Position numbers and translations under genes: made by a program
The notes under the pieces: model-generated
Told to the model about the DNA's origin: nothing
Database searches by the model: none
The model's input: the letters and a program-made list of their open reading frames with translations, nothing else
Source: Fidelibacterota bacterium REDSEA-S14_B6
Lineage (GTDB): Bacteria; Fidelibacterota; Marinisomatia; Marinisomatales; S15-B10
DNA length: 6,427 bases
Assembly (NCBI GenBank): GCA_001626655.1
Contig: LUOC01000179.1
Location: 1-6,427, forward strand
Direction: 5' to 3'
Shown: one piece after another, positions 1 to 4,809 of the stretch
Layout: each line of letters opens with the position of its first letter
Position numbering within the stretch: position 1 is the stretch's first letter

Positions 1-1
1 G

Positions 2-718
2 TCTGAGATGGGGCTCGGCCTTTTCGGGCAGCGATATCTAAACAGATCAAATCGGGTCGGCTACGAGATATATCTAGTCAACGGCCTCGGAGAGGGGATC
101 CTCTCCAATGAGTCGGCCGGCACGCGCATCGCCGGCGGCAAGTCTGCCGAAATTCTTGAGGAGGACAACAACGGCACCCCGTCGGTAACAGGCAGACTGA
201 AGATCGAGAACAAGCTCTTCGGGGAAGTGGGGCTCTCGTTCTACAGGGGGCCTTACAACAGTTTTCAGGCGGAAGGGATGAAGGTGGACGAGATTCGTTC
301 CCTCGGCATCACCGCCATCGATCACGGATTGAAGCGAGGCCGCTTCCACTGGCGGAGTGAATTCGCCGCCGCTACCGTGGATGTCCCTGACGGACTGAAG
401 GAAATCGCCGGGAGCGTCCAGAGAGGCGCTTACACCGAACTCAATTTCGACTATTTCCGCGGCTCACTTTTCAACTTCGACAATTCCCGTCTGATCGCCA
501 CGCTCCGGCTGGAAACAGTAGATCTGAACGTCGGTTCCTTCGAATCGACGGGGACCAACATCGGCGACGAAATCTCTAGGGTTACTCTTGCCACAAGTTT
601 TCGCCCTGTGGAAAACAGCGTGGTGAAGATCGCCTATCAGTACAACTGGCACCGAGATCTTACCGATAATCCTGTCCGGTCGGCGGGGATCCAACTTGGC
701 ATAGCCGCCTATTTCTAG
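2..718 (+). CDS. Outer-membrane beta-barrel (porin-like) protein, C-terminal part
   Basis: The frame is open to the left edge, so the 5' end and any signal peptide lie outside the window; the ATG at 8 is probably internal. About 238 residues are visible. They show alternating polar and hydrophobic strands separated by short Gly/Asn/Asp-rich turns, for example GLFGQRYLNRSNRVGYEIYL near the start, LFGEVGLSFYRGPY in the middle and VVKIAYQYNW near the end. The last strand finishes in Ala-Ala-Tyr-Phe followed by the stop. A terminal Phe after an amphipathic strand is the usual beta-signal for insertion by the BAM complex. The layout resembles general or phosphate-selective porins of diderm bacteria, but I cannot name a family or substrate. 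It ends 23 nt before yjbQ on the same strand, with no evident terminator between them, so co-transcription is possible. Confidence is high for an outer-membrane barrel and low for any specific function. Confidence 0.72.
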   Translation, partial: SEMGLGLFGQRYLNRSNRVGYEIYLVNGLGEGILSNESAGTRIAGGKSAEILEEDNNGTPSVTGRLKIENKLFGEVGLSFYRGPYNSFQAEGMKVDEIRSLGITAIDHGLKRGRFHWRSEFAAATVDVPDGLKEIAGSVQRGAYTELNFDYFRGSLFNFDNSRLIATLRLETVDLNVGSFESTGTNIGDEISRVTLATSFRPVENSVVKIAYQYNWHRDLTDNPVRSAGIQLGIAAYF

Positions 719-727
719 AAATCGGTT

Positions 728-733
728 GGAGGG
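728..733 (+). promoter_or_regulatory. Ribosome binding site of yjbQ
   Basis: GGAGGG lies 8 nt before the ATG at 742, a good Shine-Dalgarno match and spacing, and it supports that start. A second AGGAG at 736-740 is only 1 nt from the ATG, too close to be the main site. Confidence 0.6.
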
Positions 734-741
734 ACAGGAGT

Positions 742-1137
742 ATGATCAACCTTTCCGTCAAAACTTCCGAACGCGTCGACTTCATAGACATCACCGACCT
801 TGTTGCGACAGAAGTGTCCAAGGCCGCCGTTGACTCCGGCACAGTCACTGTGTACGTGCCGCACACGACCTGCGGTGTTACAATCAACGAAAGCGCCGAT
901 CCTGATGTCGTTCGTGATATGAAAATGCACTTTGCAAAGATGGTGCCGAAGGACGGAGGGTTTCGTCACTATGAAGGCAACTCGGACAGCCACATCAAGA
1001 CGACTATGGTTGGATCTTCAGAAACGATATTTGTGGAGGAGGGACGGCTTGTCCTCGGTACATGGCAGGGGGTATTTCTCTGTGACTTCGACGGCCCCCG
1101 GACTCGGAAGGTTTACCTCAAAATCAGAGCAGGGTAG
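742..1137 (+). CDS. yjbQ: YjbQ / UPF0047 family protein (secondary thiamine-phosphate synthase-type)
   Basis: A full-length 131-residue member of the YjbQ (UPF0047) family, small beta-rich trimeric proteins found across bacteria and archaea. The family signatures are all present: HTTCGVTINESADPDV near residues 41-56, RHYEGNSDSH near 75-84, and LGTWQG followed by CDFDGPR near 105-120. The conserved His and Glu residues of these motifs form the presumed metal or active site. E. coli YjbQ was reported to have weak thiamine-phosphate synthase activity, which is the source of the common product name; the physiological role is unsettled. The start is supported by the GGAGGG site upstream, and length matches the family (about 130-140). 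The gene sits 23 nt after the porin-like gene and about 5 nt before the methyltransferase, suggesting a small + strand operon. No thiamine genes are nearby, so context does not support a thiamine role. Confidence 0.93.
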   Translation: MINLSVKTSERVDFIDITDLVATEVSKAAVDSGTVTVYVPHTTCGVTINESADPDVVRDMKMHFAKMVPKDGGFRHYEGNSDSHIKTTMVGSSETIFVEEGRLVLGTWQGVFLCDFDGPRTRKVYLKIRAG

Positions 1138-1142
1138 TCCAG

Positions 1143-1889
1143 CTGACGTTCAAAGACCATTTCAGCTCTTACGCTGCTGACTACAGAGAATGCAGACCTC
1201 AATACCCTCCCGAGCTGTTCCAATTTCTCGCTTCTATCGTTTCGGAGCAGGAGAGGGCTTGGGATTGCGCCACCGGTAACGGCCAGGCGGCGGTGGGGCT
1301 GGCGGACCATTTCGAAGAAGTCATCGCCACAGATTCCAGCGCCGATCAGATCAGGATCGGGACTTTCCGTCCAAACATCACTTATGTTGTTGCTTCGGCA
1401 GAGTCGTCTGATCTTGGCGATGAATCGATTGATCTCGTCACCGTTGCGCAGGCGCTTCACTGGCTTGACTCCGACTGCTTCTACCGGGAGGTGCGGCGCG
1501 TCTCGAGGAAGGACGGCATCATCGCTGTCTGGTGCTACGATATCCTTTCGATAAACTCGGAGATAGATGCGGTGATCAACCATTTCTACCGGGAGACGAT
1601 GCGACGGTTCTGGTTTCCAGAGCGGCGTCATATTGAGACCGGTTATTCAAGTCTCCCGTTTCCGTTCGAGCGCATTCAGGCGCCCGCGCTCTCCATGACG
1701 GCGTCCTGGAATCTGGCCGCTGTGACCGGTTACCTCAGGACTTGGTCAGCGGTGCACAACTATATGGAGAGAGAGGGAGCCGATCCGCTTAGCCTTATAG
1801 AGTCAGACCTCGGGGCAGCATGGGGCGATCCAGAAGAAGTGAAGAGAGTGAGCTGGCCTTTGACGGTGACCGTCGGGAAAGTTCACTGA
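1143..1889 (+). CDS. Class I SAM-dependent methyltransferase (Methyltransf_11-like), probable CTG start
   Basis: A 248-residue class I methyltransferase of the small-molecule type related to yeast Tmt1/Crg1 and bacterial trans-aconitate methyltransferase-like proteins. SAM-binding motif I is WDCATGNGQAA (residues 40-50), the acidic residue ending beta-2 is in VIATDSS, and a VAQALHWLD segment follows. The C-terminal part has the family's PERRH, LPFPF, GYLRTWSAV and AWGDPEE patterns and ends in WPLTVTVGKVH. The first GTG in frame (1293) would cut off all of motif I. From the in-frame stop at 1083-1085 to that point there is no ATG, GTG or TTG. The CTG at 1143 gives TFKDHFSSYAADY right after the initiator, where relatives carry Met. 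It lies 5 nt after the yjbQ stop, with a weak AGCAGGG at about 1127-1133. The substrate cannot be read from sequence. The 3' end overlaps the convergent mazG by 7 nt. Confidence 0.88.
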   Translation: MTFKDHFSSYAADYRECRPQYPPELFQFLASIVSEQERAWDCATGNGQAAVGLADHFEEVIATDSSADQIRIGTFRPNITYVVASAESSDLGDESIDLVTVAQALHWLDSDCFYREVRRVSRKDGIIAVWCYDILSINSEIDAVINHFYRETMRRFWFPERRHIETGYSSLPFPFERIQAPALSMTASWNLAAVTGYLRTWSAVHNYMEREGADPLSLIESDLGAAWGDPEEVKRVSWPLTVTVGKVH

Positions 1890-2665
1890 GCTCGGACAGA
1901 TTTTTTCTGCCTGTTCCAGATTTCATCCATCTCAGACAAGTCCGTTTCCTCCAGCTTTTTCCCCTTCCTTTTCAGCTCCTTCTCGAGCCCCTGAAAGCGG
2001 TCTGTGAATTTTCTGTTCGCTTTTCTGAGAGCGTCCTCTGAGGAAATATCGAAGAACCGGCAGAGGTTGACCACGGCAAACAGGAGGTCACCCACCTCTT
2101 CCTCGACGCGACTCTTATTACTGCCCGCTTCAGCCTCTTTCAGCTCCTCCATCTCTTCGTCTACTTTATTCCACACCTCGTCGGCTGTCTCCCAGTCGAA
2201 TCCGACATAGGCCGCTTTCTGCTGGAGCCGTTGCGCCCGGACAAGGGCGGGAAGCGTCACCGGGACTCCGTCTAATCTGGATTCCCGTTTTTTCTCCTGT
2301 TGCTTTGCCGCCTCCCAATTCTGTTTTGCATGGAACGCGCCGTCGGCTTTCTTGTCTCCGAAGACGTGAGGATGGCGCCGGACGAGCTTATCGCTGATCT
2401 GATCGAGGACGACATCCAGTTTGAATTCACCGCTCTTTTCAGCGATATCGGTCTGAAAGAGAACGTGGAGCAAAATATCTCCCAACTCCTCTGACAGCGC
2501 ATTCCACTCTTTTTGATCGACGCACTCCATCACCTCGTAGGCTTCCTCCAGAAAGTAGGGGAGAAGAGAGTCGTGAGTCTGTTCCTTGTCCCACGGACAT
2601 CCATCTTCACCTCGGAGTTCCCGCACGATGTCCACAAGTTTCTCGAACCTTTCACCGTTGTTCAT
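1883..2665 (-). CDS. mazG: Nucleoside triphosphate pyrophosphohydrolase MazG
   Basis: MazG hydrolyses (d)NTPs to NMP and pyrophosphate, clearing non-canonical nucleotides and influencing the stringent response. The 260-residue protein has the usual two tandem MazG domains. Domain 1 carries GCPWDKEQTH (22-31), the EE pair in YFLEEAYEV (37-45) and the EELGDIL helix (59-65). Domain 2 carries RAQRLQQKAAYVGFDW (143-158), the acidic DEEMEELKEA helix (169-178) and EEEVGDLLFA (188-197). It ends with the typical MDEIWNRQKK. These acidic residues bind the Mg2+ ions. Length matches E. coli MazG (263 aa). I chose the ATG at 2665 over the TTG at 2692 because GAGAGGAG lies 7 nt upstream and the protein then begins where relatives do. 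The start overlaps the end of the corC-like gene by 14 nt, indicating coupling. The 3' end overlaps the methyltransferase. Confidence 0.96.
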   Translation of the reverse strand: MNNGERFEKLVDIVRELRGEDGCPWDKEQTHDSLLPYFLEEAYEVMECVDQKEWNALSEELGDILLHVLFQTDIAEKSGEFKLDVVLDQISDKLVRRHPHVFGDKKADGAFHAKQNWEAAKQQEKKRESRLDGVPVTLPALVRAQRLQQKAAYVGFDWETADEVWNKVDEEMEELKEAEAGSNKSRVEEEVGDLLFAVVNLCRFFDISSEDALRKANRKFTDRFQGLEKELKRKGKKLEETDLSEMDEIWNRQKKSVRAQ

Positions 2666-3569
2666 CCGGCGTCTCCTCTCTGAAAATCTCAATCTTAAGT
2701 ATTCGGTTCCCCTCCATGGTCCTTATCTGAAATCTGAAATTGTCCAGAACCACGTTTGTCCCAACCGTCGGGATGTCTCCGAACTGGGAGAAAAAGAAAC
2801 CGCCCAGTGTGTCGAATTCCCGTTCCTCTTCGAATTCGACCGGGAGTTCATCTTCGAGATCGTTAATGGGCAGACGAGCATCCACCAGCCATTTCCGCCG
2901 CTGGAACTCCTTCAGCAGTGAAGCAATCTGTTTCGATTCTGGAACAAAATAGGGTTCCCGGAGGAGGGAAGCGATAGACTCCGTGCCCGCCTCGCCGTTG
3001 ATGTGAGGCAGGACATCTTTTGCATAGAGAATTCCATTGATGGTGTCAAGGTTGTCGCTGTACACCGGGAACTTCGAAAGTTTCGACTCCTTGACTACAG
3101 CAATTGCTTCGTCCATCGTGGCGCTGTTCTCGATCCCGACGATGTCAATTCTCGGGACCATGATTTCCCGGACGGCCGTGTCGCCGTAATCAAAGACAGA
3201 CTTGATCATCTCGCTCTCTTCCGGTTCGATGGAACCGCTCTCGGCGCCAAGATCGGCGAGCGCAACCAGTTCATCCTCCGAATCAAAAAGCGTTTCACGC
3301 TTGAAGCGAAAAAGCCGGGATAAGAGATGTGTAACACCGTACAGCGGAACAGCTACCGGATAGAGGATCAGCATGAATATCCTCACCGGCAATGAAACCT
3401 TGGTTGCGAATCGCTCTGAATTTCTTATAGCCAGAATCTTCGGCGTAATTTCGCTCAGTAGCAGAATGGTCACGGTGATCACCACCGTCTCCACCGCCAT
3501 GAGAACAGCCGTATTGAGCTCCAGTCTCAATGCGATGTCCGCGGTGATAAGGGCGGCGAGAATTGCCAT
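2652..3569 (-). CDS. CNNM/CBS/CorC_HlyC family membrane protein, truncated at the N-terminus and within CBS2
   Basis: Related to the hemolysin C/CorC/CNNM proteins, inner-membrane proteins linked to Mg2+/Co2+ transport. From the ATG at 3569 (305 aa) it has part of a DUF21/CNNM membrane domain (1-90, with LLLSEITPKILAIRN at 37-50), the DSEDELVALADLGAESGSI linker (96-114), a first CBS motif from REIMVPRIDIVG to GILYAKDVL (134-187), the beginning of CBS2, and a CorC_HlyC domain (about 227-298, WLVDARLPI, EFDTLGGFFF). Two parts of the usual protein are missing. Homology continues upstream of the ATG (codons reading DLVTLLTGNTIANTG, 3614-3570), but the frame has no ATG, GTG or TTG and meets a stop at 3651-3653. 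The usual first helix with its SGSETALFS-like motif is therefore absent. CBS2 jumps from EFQRRK to WLVDARLP, skipping the usual VDEYGG and LEDILEEIVGE part, about 48 residues. No ribosome binding site precedes the ATG. It may be a pseudogene or an assembly casualty. Confidence 0.85.
   Translation of the reverse strand: MAILAALITADIALRLELNTAVLMAVETVVITVTILLLSEITPKILAIRNSERFATKVSLPVRIFMLILYPVAVPLYGVTHLLSRLFRFKRETLFDSEDELVALADLGAESGSIEPEESEMIKSVFDYGDTAVREIMVPRIDIVGIENSATMDEAIAVVKESKLSKFPVYSDNLDTINGILYAKDVLPHINGEAGTESIASLLREPYFVPESKQIASLLKEFQRRKWLVDARLPINDLEDELPVEFEEEREFDTLGGFFFSQFGDIPTVGTNVVLDNFRFQIRTMEGNRILKIEIFREETPDEQR
2673..2680 (-). promoter_or_regulatory. Ribosome binding site of mazG, inside the end of the corC-like gene
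   Basis: On the - strand this reads GAGAGGAG, 7 nt before the ATG at 2665. It is the best Shine-Dalgarno sequence on the - strand of the window and decides the mazG start over the TTG at 2692. It lies within the last codons of the upstream gene. Confidence 0.65.
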
Positions 3570-3595
3570 ACCTGTATTGGCGATGGTGTTTCCCG

Positions 3596-4039
3596 TCAGA
3601 AGTGTAACGAGGTCAGCTCGGGGTGGAACTCTTGAAGGTGCCGATCTTCCTCAGCCCTCATGGCGTTCTTTCCCGCGACCGTGTTATCCTCATGGCCGAG
3701 AAGATGGAGGCATCCATGACAGACGAGCCTTGCAAGTTCACGGGAAACTGGTTCATTGAATCTGTCGGCGTTCTCCACCACTCTAGCCGGCGAGATGTAA
3801 ATCTCTCCTTCAAAAGGTTCGTTGTCTTCGTCCAGCCGGAAGGAGACGATATCGGTATAAACATCCTGATCGAAATAGGTGATCTTCATCTGCCGCAGCA
3901 GTTCATCGTGAGCTAAGATAATGGTGAGGTCTCCATCGGACTGGCCCCCTTCTGCCAGCACTTTGGTCGCGAGAGACTTTATGGCATCGTCATCAACGTG
4001 GAGCTGATCATCGGCCACCTCGACTGAAACAGTGATCAT
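3596..4039 (-). CDS. ybeY: Endoribonuclease YbeY (rRNA maturation RNase)
   Basis: YbeY is a metal-dependent endoribonuclease needed for 16S rRNA 3' end maturation and 70S ribosome quality control. The 147-residue protein has the central YTDIVSF motif (61-67), the GEIYISPARVVENA strand-helix (78-91) and the metal-binding segment CHGCLHLLGHEDNT (107-120). The ligands are His108, His112 and, at the third position, Asp118 rather than the usual His, giving H-x3-H-x5-D; I recall this variant from Bacteroidetes. The ATG at 4037-4039 overlaps the TGA of the HD-domain frame (ATGA), indicating translational coupling. The last few residues (after about HLQEFH) fall on DNA whose other frame matches the corC-like protein, so the original C-terminal tail may have been replaced; the catalytic part is intact. 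pgpH-ybeY adjacency is widespread. Function is judged intact. Confidence 0.93.
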   Translation of the reverse strand: MITVSVEVADDQLHVDDDAIKSLATKVLAEGGQSDGDLTIILAHDELLRQMKITYFDQDVYTDIVSFRLDEDNEPFEGEIYISPARVVENADRFNEPVSRELARLVCHGCLHLLGHEDNTVAGKNAMRAEEDRHLQEFHPELTSLHF

Positions 4040-4809
4040 TCAGCAGTAATCTCTGCCGCCTCTTCTTCCTGATCGGGGTATTCGATCCTGAGGTGGTAGA
4101 TTCCGCGGAAGACAGGCATCATCCCGTGGCGGCCCCGAACGTCGCCCTTCATTTTCGTCAGGTCGGCCATGGTGAGAGGGCAGTCGTCCAACTGCCCTTC
4201 TTTCAATCGTTTTTCGATAATCTTGTCCGCCATCGCTTCAATCTTGGTCAGTGTGGGGTTCTTCAGAGATCGGACCGCCGCCTCCACCGCTTCACAGATC
4301 ATCAGCAGTCCCGTCTCCTTGGTGCTCGGCTTCGGCCCCGGATATTTGAAATCGTCTTCCCGAACTGATCCCGCCTCGCCGTTTTTTTTATCCAGCGCTT
4401 TGGTGTAGAAGTAATCCATTCGAGCTGTGCCGTGGTGTGTCGGTATGAAGTCGGCCACCGCCGGCGGGAGACGATATTCCTTGGCAAGTTTCATCCCGTC
4501 TTTCACATGCCCCACAATAATCTTCGAAGAGAGAGTCGGCGCAAGAGAGTCGTGAGGATTCTCTCCGCCAAATTGGTTCTCCACAAAGTATTCGGGCCGC
4601 GTCAGTTTTCCGATGTCGTGGTAGTAAGCTCCCACGCGGGAAAGGAGCGGATTGGCGCCCACGGCGTTCGCGCACGACTCCGCCAGATTCCCGACTACCA
4701 CGCAGTGGTTGAATGTTCCGTTCGCTTCCTGGGACAGCTTCTTCAGGAGGGGGTGATTAAAGTCGGTCAGCTCGAGCAGTGTCAGATCGGAAGTGACGCC
4801 GAAGATCAC
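4036..4809 (-). CDS. 7TM-HD cyclic-di-AMP phosphodiesterase (PgpH-type), C-terminal HD fragment
   Basis: This is the cytoplasmic HD phosphohydrolase domain of a PgpH-type protein, separated by a frame change from its membrane part. Such enzymes cleave c-di-AMP to pApA. The frame is open from 4857 (after a TGA at 4858-4860) and first reads the end of the last membrane helix, APFITYGISALFEVIFG; the first usable start is GTG 4809. Numbering from there: LLELTDFNHPLLKKL (11-25) is the family's entry to the HD domain. The metal and phosphate ligands are His35, His64-Asp65 (AYYHDIGKL), His101 (VGHVKDG) and His125-His126 (THHGT). The final ligand region reads MICEAVEAAVRSL, with Glu173 where relatives have Asp (LADSVEAA-like). 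The tail GIYHLRIEYP is typical. GTG 4809 has no clear ribosome binding site, so separate translation is doubtful. It overlaps ybeY by 4 nt. Confidence 0.87.
   Translation of the reverse strand: MIFGVTSDLTLLELTDFNHPLLKKLSQEANGTFNHCVVVGNLAESCANAVGANPLLSRVGAYYHDIGKLTRPEYFVENQFGGENPHDSLAPTLSSKIIVGHVKDGMKLAKEYRLPPAVADFIPTHHGTARMDYFYTKALDKKNGEAGSVREDDFKYPGPKPSTKETGLLMICEAVEAAVRSLKNPTLTKIEAMADKIIEKRLKEGQLDDCPLTMADLTKMKGDVRGRHGMMPVFRGIYHLRIEYPDQEEEAAEITAE

Noticed and set aside
1113..1631. 172-codon open frame on the - strand opposite the methyltransferase
   Set aside because: It has no recognisable domain, and it lies opposite a clear methyltransferase gene whose codon pattern explains the open antisense frame.
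1905..1920. T-run just after the methyltransferase stop, as a possible intrinsic terminator
   Set aside because: I could not find a convincing GC-rich stem immediately before it, and the DNA is the coding sequence for the Lys-rich end of MazG.
2665..2692. TTG start of mazG at 2692, giving a 269-residue protein
   Set aside because: The ATG at 2665 has a strong GAGAGGAG site at 7 nt and matches the family's start; the extra nine residues (Arg-rich) look like read-through of upstream DNA.
3373..3759. 128-codon + strand frame opposite the corC-like and ybeY genes
   Set aside because: Low-complexity Ser/Arg/Val-rich translation that mirrors the real - strand genes; no domain or ribosome binding site.
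4757..4762. The membrane fragment of pgpH ends in CTT TAA, resembling the CTT TGA of the prfB +1 programmed frameshift, and the HD frame is +1
   Set aside because: A slip here would skip the family-conserved stretch from ITYGIS to LLELTDF, which is well coded in the HD frame upstream of this point. There is also no Shine-Dalgarno-like stimulator just before it. The true frame change lies nearly 90 nt earlier.
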